DNA from: Toxotes chatareus
Lineage: Eukaryota; Chordata; Actinopteri; Toxotidae
Direction of reading: 5' to 3'
DNA: 64,000 nt
NCBI GenBank assembly: GCA_016801885.1
Contig: CM028899.1
Location: 16,073,501-16,137,500, forward strand
Below the pieces are notes generated by a model that did no database searches, had not been told where the DNA came from, and worked only from the letters and a program-made list of their open reading frames with translations. Both the position numbers and the translations under genes were made by a program. Within the stretch, counting starts at the first letter, position 1; each line of letters starts with the position of its first letter. This document shows positions 52,801-64,000 of this stretch, piece after piece.

Positions 52801-53642
52801 TTTCATGGGATGCCCCTGACCATAGTAATAATTTCCAACATCACCTAAAAGGGAAAAAAAACAAAACACACCGTGTAGAATTACTGGTTTATTTTACATT
52901 GAAAACATGAACAAATACAAACATGTAAACATGCATCACTCTTTCACAACATGCGTCTGGACAAAAGATGTCCATGCACTGAGAAGGTAAGTGAAGGAAT
53001 TAGGCAACGCTATAACGTCTGCTCTGATGCTGCAACCGGACCTCTCGCTCTTCCAGCCAAAGTACTGACACCAAAAAACGCTTCTGCCAAACTCTACAAA
53101 CTACCCAGGTACACTTTCAGGCTGGAGATTCGTTAACACATTGAGATTAATGAGCAAAACATTATTTTCCGCCGAACTACCTGGCATTTGAAGGTAGCAA
53201 CACGAGCCAGTTTAACGTTAGCTTAGTGTTGACGTTAATTGTGGCGACAATGAAGTACTCACATCCCCATTGTTAGCTCGCTAGCTAGTAACGTTAAATA
53301 ACCAAGTTAAAGTACTAAGGTCTGGAAGATAAACTATTAAATAGTACTTTTAAAGGAAAGTGGCGCATTTAGAGAAAACGACCAAGTATTATTAGAGTGT
53401 AAATACAGTGTGTGGACTCAGCAGCCGTGTGTCGGACTGATGAGAGCCGCCTGAGACTCAAGCTAGCACGGTTAGCTAACGTGCCAGGTTAGCAAGAGGT
53501 GAAATAAACAGCAAGCTTTGTTGGCGCAGAGTGGCGGATTTCACTGCTGAGTGCGTCGGCTGTCAAAGGTATGGGTGCACGACTACTCACCATCATAGTA
53601 GTAGCAAACTTTTTTCTTTGTTCCTTGGGAAGTAAGCGCCAT
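49813..53642 (-). CDS. hdac1: Histone deacetylase 1
   Basis: Fourteen exons, from 5': 53642-53591, 52844-52732, 52652-52535, 52430-52356, 52221-52083, 51941-51800, 51716-51624, 51529-51421, 51278-51138, 50904-50796, 50535-50405, 50297-50145, 49979-49928 and 49840-49813, giving 484 aa (human 482). Zinc-dependent class I deacetylase of the nuclear Sin3, NuRD and CoREST complexes. Visible core: [20 protein letters not shown], the active-site histidines in [19 protein letters not shown], zinc ligands in DIDIHHGDG and [12 protein letters not shown], and the catalytic tyrosine in [14 protein letters not shown]. The tail has the acidic [14 protein letters not shown] and [15 protein letters not shown] segments with CK2-type serines, then a lysine/glutamate-rich end finishing KEESKTP. 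Linkage to lck (upstream, same strand) supports HDAC1 rather than HDAC2. Exon 12 has a second in-frame donor. Confidence 0.97.
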
Positions 53643-54801
53643 TTTAGTCTTTTTGGCTGGTTTACACCACTCACACCGCAAGAGACAACAGCGACAGGAG
53701 GCGGATAGTTTTGTATCACGTCCAGTCAATGGGATGCAACGCTATCTGCTCTCAGCAGGGGGCGACACACTCTGTTCAGCCCGGTCTATGGCCCCAACCT
53801 ACAGTCTATGGCCCCAACCTGTGCACGGTTGCGGGGTGTGTTCCAGTTCACACTCTTAAAATCAATTACTGTCACAATCCAGAAGTTTAACGACCTGCTC
53901 AGGAGTGATGAGATGAATTTTTACACACCCCTGTCGACCCCCTAAAGATGCCACAGATTAAAAACGCCATTACAAGTAAGGGTCCAGCATTCAAAATGTA
54001 TAAATCAACATCAAAATTTAATGAAAGAAGTTCTCATTATGCAGCAGGATGGTTCCTGTACGTTATTATATCTGATATCTTTGGATTATTCTAACTAATG
54101 CATTAATGTTTAAGCAGCATTTGAATAATGCAACAGCTGGTCAAGTAAGAATTAATTTTTCCTACTTTATGTACTACTTGGTTGTTTAATCTAGGACAAT
54201 GCATCACATCTAATAAGTTCCTATGTTTTAAATATCTTACAGTTATTAAATAACATCAGCAATAAACAAACAAAACTTCATGAAACAAAACACTAAGAAA
54301 ACTTTGGCTGATGGTGATTCATTTTAAGTGGTGTGGGTCCTGAGTTTATTGAAACAACATCCATTCACTGTGAGTAAAACAGTTTGAAAACATTTATTAA
54401 ACTGCAGAGGTAAAACACGGCAGAAGGCGTTTGACAGTATTTACATCTTAATATCGAGCACCAGGAGAGCAGCTGCTCATTCAGCTACATCAGACAGTCC
54501 CCAGTTTATTCAAGCAGCATGGTGATCACTCCCCTCTTTGTTGTTGGCTCTTCAGTGATCCAGCTGTCACCAGAATTTCAGGTTCACAGTCCAGATGTAA
54601 TTGTGTCAAATCTAAGAGATCGCTTCACAATAAGTTTGATTCAGAAACAAAGTACTCCTATTTGGAAAATTTCAGTTTGTACTATATCATTACATAGGTA
54701 TGTACTCTTCAGCAAACAAAACAAAATCCAGCATCCACCTTCACAAGCTTCAACTTTAGTTTGAGTATATTTATTGTATGTCTGTATGTCTTTCTGCTCC
54801 A
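53643..54801. other. hdac1 promoter and lck 3'UTR
   Basis: About 1.16 kb between the lck stop and the hdac1 ATG, both genes on the minus strand. The hdac1 side contains a 17-bp tandem duplication (GTCTATGGCCCCAACCT at 53784-53800 and 53804-53820). Minus-strand AATAAA motifs at 54345-54350 and 54393-54398 probably end lck, with a 3'UTR of about 400-460 nt. Confidence 0.5.
54345..54350 (-). terminator. Candidate polyadenylation signal of lck
   Basis: Minus-strand AATAAA about 450 bp beyond the lck stop codon. A second copy lies at 54393-54398. Confidence 0.45.
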
Positions 54802-57800
54802 TCAGGGCTGTTCCTGGTACTGCCTCTCTGTGGAAGTGATGAAATCCCCCAGAACGCTCCTCAGGTAGTCGAAAGTGGGCCTTTCCTCTGCGTTTTCCTT
54901 CCAGCACTCCCCCATGATGTTATAAAGCCCGTCTGGACAGTTTTCTGGCTTTGGCATTCTGTAGCCCCGCTCCAGGTTCTGGATTACCTCCGGATTGGAC
55001 ATACCTGCACAACAGGTAAAATGTAGCATAGTGGGCATTGGATATGGTGTTTTCAGCAATTATAATCTGTGCTGCACATGTGATTTGGTGATTTTATAAA
55101 ATGATTAGGTCGTGGACTATAATGAGCACAGTGAATTAGTATTTACCAGGGTAAGGTATGCGCCCATATGTCACTATTTCTGTGAGGAGGATCCCAAAGG
55201 ACCACACATCTGATTTTATAGAGAAGGTGCCATAGTTAATGGCTTCTGGGGCAGTCCACTTGATGGGGAACTTTGCACCTATGAACACAGGAAAAAACAG
55301 ATTATCATTCTTCAGATTTTGTGATTCAATTTAGACTCTTCTAAGGCTGAAAAGAACATGTTATATAAGTGATCTTCAGTCTCTGCAAGGTTTTGTTACC
55401 CTCTCTGGCTGTGTATTCGTTGTCCTCAATGAGTCTTGCAAGTCCAAAGTCGGCAATCTTACAGATGAGTTCTTGAGACACGAGAATATTGGCAGCTCGC
55501 AGGTCTCGATGAATGTAATTTTTCTGCTCAATAAAGGCCATGCCATCAGCCACCTGCAGGGGACAGCATATTGTCAGACAAGCCAACAACGAAGCATGAA
55601 ATGCATGGCTGTGAGGGATCTGTGTGTATTAGGATTGTGTAATATTTGTGTGTGTTGGACAGTTGAACAGAACGAGTCAAAAAGCAGGGAGTTTACCACT
55701 TCCCCAGGTCAGTTCTTTATACCCTTTTACCAGTGTACTCTGCCTACTTACTCCACCCAGGTACACAGCTGTGCCTACTCTATTTCCCGATACTAAAAAC
55801 CTACTGTCCTTCCTTTACTGCAGAGTGGCTGATTATTCCAGTGACTCTGTCTATGAGTCAGTCAAATACTACAAGAGTCATTTCCGCAAGTTGACCTCAG
55901 TAGGAAACTACACCTAATATACAGTTTCTAAGTCAAGAAAATTCTGCTGATTTCTGCAGAATTCACCACCCACAGTTAGAAGGCATTTTTGTAATTTGTG
56001 TGACTGTATCTGTGTTTAAATATGTAACCATCAGTGCTTTGCTGTGTCGGTAGCGTAGTAGCAGTGTGTTTTAGATGTGAGAATCTATCACATAGTTGTG
56101 ATTGGTCCTGAGGGTCTTGTCAGAAACCTGAGATGTACGCATGTCTGTGTTTTTCCACAAACGTCTACTGTTGTCATGACTTCCCACTCAGGCACCTTAA
56201 CACCTCATAATCTCCATACCAGACCATACCACATTAATTTGATTGTGGTATCAATCAATATAAAACTTGAAAAGATTATTTTGGCTTTATCAAATTAGGT
56301 ATCTTCTTTGCTCTCCTATTGGCAAAATCTTATTACATACTTGTACATATTTTTTAAGCATGAGACATAAGAATGTGGACAGTTTCCAACATTGCAGCAA
56401 AGAAAGATCATTATTCACTTAATCACAACATGCCATCAGTGCATGATGACTGGCTTGAAAGCATCTTTCTGTAAAATATGTTCACCACAAAGCTCTGTAG
56501 AAACTCTACCTCTGTGCACCAAGCATGAAGGCGTTGGAGAACTTGCCTACTCCGAATGAAGAATTTTTTGTTAGACTTAGTTAAAAGTTCCTTTAAGTCT
56601 GTCTTCCTGTGGTTGCGTTTTCCATTCCCACACCCACAAAACACAGAAGTCAAAGTTCCTTCACTGACACGTAACATTTCAAGAAGTAGACAAAGGCCTG
56701 ATTTGTAATTCTTTGTGAATAGTCATAAAAGTAAACCTGCTATTAAAAAATAAAATTGCTATATGAAAGTACTGTAGTTTAAAACATTCAAAAATGAACT
56801 AAATTTATCAACAAAGTGTGAAAAATAACACTTTTGATGTTATGTGATTTCTGTGTATTGTGTTGCAGAGATTTCTACTGAAGTTAGCAATCCGAGCCCA
56901 GCTATTCTAACTGCCTGCCAGCTGTAGATTCATCGTAAGAGTACAGATATTCACTACCACCAGTTTAACTTGCAGTCTGCATCAAACCATATGTTCAAAC
57001 ATTTGGCTTTATCAATCAAATGCGTCATTTGTGAGCGGTAAAATGGTGTATTCCATAGAGATGACACTACACAATAATTACCACTTTGGCGGAGGTGTCA
57101 CAGAGATTCTTACTGTATGTTCAGAGAAACTGAACGGAAAATCTCCATCATACAGTGCGTTTCAGGTTTTGTTTCCATGGCTGGATTTTGAGTTTAGCTG
57201 AGTTGGAACGTTTGTGAAAAGATAAAAAGTGTAGTATGACAAAAATAAATAGATAAATAAATGTAGGTGAATTTCTCCTTTATTTGGGCTGTTTCATAGG
57301 AACACAATTTTATTTCTGCTGGAGTGTCTAGAATGACATATATAATAATGCGCACACCTACACACACAGCCCTGTTGCTATTAGAAGTGCTCAGTGTAAG
57401 CCTAATTTCAACAGTGACCAGTTTCCTGTCTATGAGGACCATGGTGAGAGAATGAGAAGTGAAAGAATAAATGACAGGCTGTCTGGTAAATGCAGTGAAA
57501 GTAGTGCAGAGATAAGAGGAGAAAGACATTTATTGTAAAAAGAGATGTCTTGCCTGAGATGCCATGTCTATCAGCATGTTTATGGGCAAACTGCTTCCCT
57601 CCGTTGTTTTTAGGTAATCCACTAGGCTCCCTGCAAGAAATCACATCCAAATGATATCTTCAGAAACACATTGATTCATGTTTTTATTAACATGCTTCTA
57701 CTAACTGTCTGAACAGTTTGAATGTGCCCCATAGATCATGTCAGCCTCTAGCAGTCACTGAAAGATAATATTAATTGGGAAATCGTGTTTTGTTCAGATA

Positions 57801-60800
57801 ACTCACGGCATTTTCCTTTTTCAAAAACATCATGATTCCCCTTGGACATAAATAGACTGAGTTGGATCAGAATAGCAGTTCAAATCAAGGAACATAACAC
57901 GGTGAGGAAGTGCACAAAGCATCAGTCAAACTGATGCATAGTTTCTGACAGTGGACTTTGTGTGGAGTTTGATTAGGATGGAACAATACCTCTGCAGACC
58001 AGCCAACCAAGGCAAACCAAAGGAAATACTTTAAGAGGAATGACTGTGCCAGGAAAGAAGCGGTATTCGCTCCTCTGCTTAAGTCCGGAACACTGCTTTT
58101 GAAGTCTGGGAGCCAGAGGAACGCTCTTTGTCAAGGTCACAAAGGGAAGCTGGGATGACCCGCCTGTTATTTTCCATCTTTGTTGTCTTTGATAAAAAAA
58201 AAAAAGGGGACAAACTGAAAAGATGGGAACTCCGAGCCATCCTTTCTCTTGACAACAGAGGCAACAACTGTGTCCCGTCCACACGTGGATGCCAGACAAA
58301 GAAGCAGCCTCATGTAGGACCACTGCTGTTGGTTTACAGGCCACTCATACAAGACCATACAAAGGAACTCCATTCACTTCAGCTGTAAGGCTGTTGTTGT
58401 GTTTGTGACAACATCTCTCTATGCATTTTGTCATTGTTCCTCCCAGAGAAAAAGAATTACAAAGACTTTTGAGGTTAAAGTGAAACAGATACTGGATCAC
58501 TTTCATGAGACACCCCCATTTTGGGTGTAATAAATCTTAAAATGGAAAGTTGTTTGCAGCTGTTACCGTAACACTGTTTTATTACTTGTGTTTGCAATTT
58601 GCAGTAATTTCACATGTACTTTGTTGCGTAAGAAGAGGGGGGAAAAAAACAGTAGCAAGATACTGAACAAACTGCCATTGTCAAAGTTTTTTTTATTGGT
58701 GCAGCAGCTACAGCAGTGAAACCAGTGACTGGTTTAATGTTGTGGCTGTGTGTAAATACACACACACACATATATAGATATATATGTGTGTCCACCCAGC
58801 CACAATATTGTGACTGATTGGTGTAATGTTCCAACACTTGTTTACATGTGTCTGTGCATGTGCGTAATTCAAACTCTGGAAAGTAGCCAGGTCTCATCAG
58901 GGGTTTCTGTGAACAATAACACGGCAAATCACCCTCTCCTGTTTTAACACCCCTCATCTCAGAGTGGCCAGGAGAGACTTCCCCTCAGTGAGTAAACACC
59001 AGTAAACTGTCTGGAAGGGCACGGAAAAGAAGTGAAAGTTCACGTGTGCTTTTGAACATTTCAGCACAGAGCAGCAAATACAGCAGGGTTATGAGGAGAA
59101 GCTGAAAATAGCCTATCAGAAGCCGGGCCACTTCAGCAGAGCAGAATGCTTGGTGAGGCACCGCTCATGAGTGTAGCTCCCTTATTTGGGTTTGCTCACA
59201 CGGCTGCATTCAAGTCCAATCACAGGTGATGATTATACTTTATAGTTCCAGTAATGTGCATTTTCTATCACATTGTATATCAAACACAAATAAACAGCAA
59301 GGCAGCTGTGGTTGTGTGATCAACAGACATTCAGCTAAGTCATCAGAGCCACTGGAGTGAAGAGTACATGTGAAAACACTATGACTCATGAAAAGGGTGA
59401 AACGCATGGGGCAGCCCAGCCTTTTGTTCAAGCATGTTCTCTCACCCAGAGTCCGATAACAGATCAACATGTTTGATCCTGAAAGTCTATAACGCACACT
59501 TTCTTTGTCTTTTGCTCCAGGCGCAGAACTCACCATGACGACACAGTCTTTGGTGTTCAGGGTAACAGGGCAGGAGATGAAGGAAATGATCGTTTCAGAC
59601 AGGCTTAGACATATTTTCATTCAAACTGAACTGATCTGAAAGTAGCTGGTATGATTACAGATGGATTTCTTTTTTTTTTTCTTTTTTTTTAATCTTCAAA
59701 TGAGCTTTCATTTCATGGAAATACCCTGGGGTCAGTTTTTCCTTTGGTTTTTGACCTACCGTTTTCCATGTACTCCGTGACAATATAGATTGGCTCCTGG
59801 GTAACCACAGCAAAGAGGCGGACAAGGCGAGGATGTTGCAAGTTCTTCATCATGTTAGCCTCTGCCAGGAAGGCTTCCACCGACATTGTGCCCATCTTCA
59901 GATTCTTAATTGCCACTTTCCTGTCATTGTTGTAGACACCTATAAACACACATTTAAACATCAATGGGTTTCTCAAAGTCATTGATCAAAACAAGTCCAA
60001 GTCTAAAGCCACAACAGCAGCTCTGTGAGACTGTACTCAGCATGTTGATATTAGCTAAATATCAACATGCTGATGTTTAGCAGGTATGTTTATTTTAGTT
60101 TAGCATGTTAGCATGCCAGCACTTGCTAATTAGTACCAAACACAAGGAATCACAACCTCATGGTAGCACTAGAAAAAGTCAGGGGATCTCCAGAGTCAGT
60201 AGGATTCACCTTCTGGAGACCATGAATGTCAATATTTTATGACAACCCATCCAGTTATGGTAAACAGATCAAATCATATTACCTTCCATAGGGCTATGAT
60301 ATATGATTCTAAATTGTGTTAATTGTAAAAGTAAATTCAGACTGCTTTCACTTCAGATTGTAAGGGTCACGCAAAGGCTTTGTCACGCAAAAATGTTGTC
60401 ATTCCAGCTTTGGCTCACTAATGCTCCCATATATCATGCCAAGTAAACCCACAGCCAACCAGTTTAATCTTCCGTCAGAGCACACTGAGCGTCTCACACC
60501 GTGCATGAAGTGCAGCAATGCTGGGAACAAATTATATTCACTGTTCAAAGTATTTCTCCATCTTTCCTATCTGCAATGGAAATCTCCTCACAATAAAGGA
60601 TGGTTATCACATTTTTCGTGTCAAATAATGTGAATAAACATTTCATAGCGAATGACAGCCACTCCCATTATTCAAGTATGTCCTTGAACCAATGTTTGGA
60701 TGAGGATAGAGAAACAAACACTGTGCCCAGACTACATGCGAGAAGATACTGTAAATAGAAAGTGGCTGTGAAATGAGGACAAATTCCATGGTTGGCAATG

Positions 60801-63138
60801 TTTAGCTCTTATACAGTGGTTTGTTTGGGATGTTGAATGTGCTGGCAAATGAGGATGGAAAATAGAGAGAAAAGCACCCCTCCATTTGAATAATAATGGG
60901 GTTGTGACAAAGATTATTTCAACTGTTGCCCTTGTGATCAAAACATTTTGCCTTCTTGTTTAGCCTAATACTCGCAATCACAATAGACATTCATGCTGTT
61001 CAGTGACAGTTTCTCTGAACAATTAGCTCATTGAAAAGGTAGATTCATGTAGTGTGAGTGATATTGTTTAAGAGGATTAACACCACACATTTTCTTCATT
61101 TAACCAGGTCAAACAAGCCCACAAGTAAGACTGTACTGAGGAAACTGTTTTGCATACATTGCAGAAAAGCCCTGTCTAAAGGCTCTCTGTAGGACTCACA
61201 GTCAAACCCACAACTGATTAAGCAACTGGGCTTTGTACATGTAATATATCTGTGCAAAATGGTGCAAAACACCTTTGTGCAGAATCTTAAGACAACACTT
61301 TATATATATATATATATATTCACATATTCTTTTCTGAAAGCTGTCACCAGGTTTCACCTCTTAATCCCCCTCTTTCATCTTTCCTGTTACTCACCCATCC
61401 AGACTTCTCCAAACTGTCCTGCTCCAAGCCTGCGCTCCAGCTTCAGGGACTCACGGGGAATCTCCCATTCATCCTGCCACCAGGGCTTCTGTGGTGCCCT
61501 TGACTGACATGGCTTCACCAGCCTTGTGCACAATCCATCTGTTTCGCCTGGATGACGGAGAGAGGAGACAGGTTTAAAATGATTCAGACCCTGCGCAGTA
61601 TTTTGTCGATCTTCATTTATTCCTCAAGAGGCTGAACGCACGTGAGTGATGCTGGACAAGCTCCTTCAGTGAGTTAAAGGATATCTTGGCTGAGATATAG
61701 AAGCCTCCATTGTCCATGTTTCGGATCTTGTAGTGCTTGACTTCGTCACCTGTGTTGTGGTCCAAGTCCCTGACTGATAAGGCATATGACCCTAGAACAA
61801 AGAGGAAGCATAGTCCACTGTGAAGGAGCATGCAGATTTCACTGATAGATGACAGCTGAGATTAATTGAGGAAACAAAATAAGATAAAATGTCAAAGCAA
61901 TATTGATAATGCAGCATGAAAAAAAATATTATTAATTATGTCACTTCTGCTGTTATTCTTGGTCTTACTTTGATTTGAGGGATAATCATGCTCAGTTTTC
62001 TGGGACCTTTGGGCCATCAGATGTAAACAGGAAGTGTATTGTTGTCATGGAGTCAGTTAACTGTGGGCTAACTGAGCCCCATACTTTTAGCCAATATTTG
62101 TTTACATTGTGGCAAACTGGCACCATTTAAAGTATGCAGAATTTGCTATTTTCAGTTCATGTTAGTAGTGGCAGTGGATTACTCTTAGCATTGTTTTTTT
62201 CTGTGATTTCTAAGTGGATTTAATGGACATTTATTTGTAATGGACATCGGTGATAATGAAATCCTTGGGAAGCATAAGTCACACTGAGTCTAAAGATGTT
62301 TATGCCATGCCTGAGTTATGACAGGGGAGGTACACTTCTGATTTTGCAATACTGATTTATGTCACATATATGGTAGGGTAAGCATCCCGCCTTTCATGCT
62401 GCATTTTCAAGACACAGTGGGATGATGTAAATGTGCATGAAAAAATGTCTGCCACCATTTTCATTCGTAGCAGTAAAGCAATACTGAAATCAAATAGATA
62501 AAGCAAGTTGGGAGACAGAAAGGAGGTTTGTGGGAAATCAGTATTTTAGAAACACTGCCAGTAATAACAAGACGAAAGGATTCAGAGGATACCAGTCATG
62601 TTGAGCATGATCACACTTGTGTGGTTATTATGCCCATGTATCACAGTAATGTTGACAGTTAAAGTGCCACATGTAGCACCTTTAAGCAAATGCAACTGCT
62701 GAGAAACCATCTTTTGAAACCCACTTTGATTATGTGCAGACTGCATAGAATTTCAAGTCGGTGGTATGATGACTAAAAGATAAGTTCACCTGGGGTTGTC
62801 TCGCTCTCTCGAATCAGGAAGGAGCCTTGTGTATTCCCAGGAGCAAGGAGGAGCCTCATGGCTTCGTTTCTAGAAATGTTCTTGAAGAACCACCTGCAGC
62901 ACAAACGCACACCATGCTTCACACTCTGAGTTAACCACTTCCCTTTCCCCAGGGACACAATATGCATCATATGAGATAGTGTTGCGGCTGTGTGACATGG
63001 CATTGAGAGCAGTATCATTATGTTTCCTGTATGACGTACGGTTCAGTCTCCACTGTGGTCATAGCAACAAAGTTGAATGGGATGAAGCCCTGCTGGCCTG
63101 TGGTGAGAGACTCTGCCATATACCACTCTGAATCGTCC
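54802..63138 (-). CDS. lck: Lymphocyte-specific Src-family tyrosine kinase (5' exons outside window)
   Basis: Nine exons visible, from 5': 63138-63040, 62893-62790, 61791-61642, 61547-61395, 59939-59760, 57630-57554, 55553-55400, 55278-55147 and 55004-54802. These cover the end of SH3 through the stop; the N-terminal unique region and most of SH3 lie beyond 64000. LCK phosphorylates T-cell receptor ITAMs and ZAP70 at the inner plasma membrane. SH3 end: SEWYMAESLTTGQQGFIPFN. SH2: WFFKNISRNEAM with SFLIRESE. Linker: QKPWWQDEWEIPRESLKL. Kinase: GAGQFGEVWMG, VAIKNLK, YMENGSLVDYL, YIHRDLRAANIL, DFGLARLIEDNEYTAREG (activation-loop tyrosine). The tail ERQYQEQP carries the CSK-target tyrosine. The linker, tail and hdac1 linkage point to LCK over LYN, HCK or BLK. 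The intron between 57554 and 55553 uses a GC donor. Confidence 0.95.
55554..57553. other. lck intron (2.0 kb) with GC donor
   Basis: Runs on the minus strand from a GC donor (CTCAG/GCAAGA, 57553-57552) to a normal acceptor (CCTGCAG, ending 55554). No exon, RNA gene or transposon is recognised inside. Confidence 0.6.
57631..59759. other. lck intron without recognised content
   Basis: 2.1-kb intron with ordinary GT-AG ends. It contains a short (CA)/(TA) run at 58757-58790 and a poly(T) tract near 59672-59690. Nothing else is supported. Confidence 0.5.
60020..60250. repeat. Interspersed repeat with 35-nt hairpin in an lck intron
   Basis: CAGCATGTTGATATT (60038-60052) and its exact inverse (60058-60072) form a 15-bp perfect stem with a 5-nt loop. 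The sequence after it (TTAGCATGTTAGCATGCCAG, then GTAGCACTAGAAAAAGTCAG and GGAGACCATGAATGTC) reads like a dispersed repeat very common in fish introns. Borders are approximate. Confidence 0.5.
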
Positions 63139-64000
63139 CTGGATGTCAAAAGAGACAACAACAATACCATGAGTGAGTTACAGGCCTGTGATGCCTCATA
63201 GCAGTCTAGACTGTTTTGTGATGAATGGGTGCACCATCAGAAAGCAGTTTCAAATTAACCCCCAGAGGCATAAGGGGATCTTTGCTCCATAAATGATCAC
63301 TGCATGAAATGAACCGCATCACACTTAGCAAGCGGGTAGGTGTCTAATCTTACATGTCAGCAGAGGAGACAGGAGGGACTGCTGAGAAAAGAGACATGCT
63401 CACTACTGACTTTTAATCTTCACCGCATTGTAAACAACTTGTTAAACCTTTGAAGTTTATCAGAGGACTGGTTGAAATAGTTAAAATTGAAACCAATAAT
63501 ATTTTCATATCAGTGTATGCCAGGGCCGTGGCAAGGATTTTAGAAACATGAGTCCTGATTTCCTCTGGAAAACCCTGTCCCACTAAGAAGTTGTTGTTGT
63601 TGTTGTTGTTAGTTGTTGTTTGTACAAAGAATACAAAATTTCTTTCACAATACACTAATACATTTACTTCTTCTGTCCCAAAACGTTCAAAATGTGCTTA
63701 GTAAAAATGTTATAATTAGCTTTAAAAATGTGTAGTATATGCATAATGAATTTAAACTCTTCTTTTTGTCATTATAAACCCCTCTCAATTTCAAGAAATG
63801 ACCAAGAACTGAGGACACGACCTCTGTGCCATTTTAGTTCTCAAAAAAATAAAAGCCCTACGGGTAAGCCCGATATTTACCTATATATTTTTTTTCAATT
63901 TAATACGCGTTTCCTGTCTTTACACTGTTTCTGCTCCCAAACCCAATTCAATTACATGGTTAAAATTTTTGGTATTTTTTGCCTTTACTCAAGTGTCAAC
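63139..64000 (-). other. lck intron continuing past the window edge
   Basis: No SH3 or unique-region exon was found here, so the preceding lck exon lies to the right of the window. A (GTT)n tract lies at about 63592-63612. Confidence 0.5.

Overview
The window is vertebrate nuclear DNA, almost certainly from a ray-finned fish and probably a percomorph teleost. All genes are split by short GT-AG introns, intergenic DNA is AT-rich with many (GT)n/(CA)n runs, and there is a decayed fish-type Tc1/mariner transposon. The proteins are vertebrate families: a Src-family kinase, connexins, ZP-domain egg-coat protein, HMG-CoA lyase. There is no sign of bacterial, phage or viral gene clusters.

Layout, left to right: a KAZALD-type secreted protein (-, 3' end cut by the window edge); gale (+, 3943-6914); zbtb8a (+, 7821-10902); hmgcl (+, 12345-14738); two tandem beta-type connexins (-, 17145-18002 and 22893-23684); a Tc1-like relic (24666-26205); ppie (-, 26467-29017); a gene-poor stretch with a tandem CCAAT module, a possible spliced non-coding transcript and a foldback repeat (29.0-31.6 kb); pabpc4 (-, 32599-39752, 14 coding exons); a ZP3/ZPC-type zona protein (-, 40684-43247); a TMEM54/KRTCAP3-family tetraspan protein (+, 44176-48534); hdac1 (-, 49813-53642); and the 3' two thirds of lck (-, from 54802, 5' end beyond the right edge). 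I joined exons by hand from splice sites. Phases close without frameshift for every complete gene, giving 350, 475, 334, 285, 263, 302, 627, 658, 244 and 484 aa.

Most of these genes (GALE, HMGCL, ZBTB8A, GJB3/4/5, PPIE, PABPC4, TMEM54, HDAC1, LCK) lie in human 1p34-p36, so the window is a compacted, rearranged fish counterpart of that region, not a functional operon. Neighbouring genes act in unrelated processes: sugar-nucleotide epimerisation, ketone body/leucine metabolism, splicing, mRNA stability, deacetylation, T-cell signalling, gap junctions and egg coat.

I did not find a convincing new biological system. The points most worth checking are a GC-AG intron in lck, in-frame tandem donors in hdac1, an upstream N-terminal exon in zbtb8a, a TOP plus A-rich layout upstream of pabpc4, the unusual tail of the ZP protein, a 219-bp foldback element and a possible 3'-end overlap between hdac1 and the tetraspan gene.
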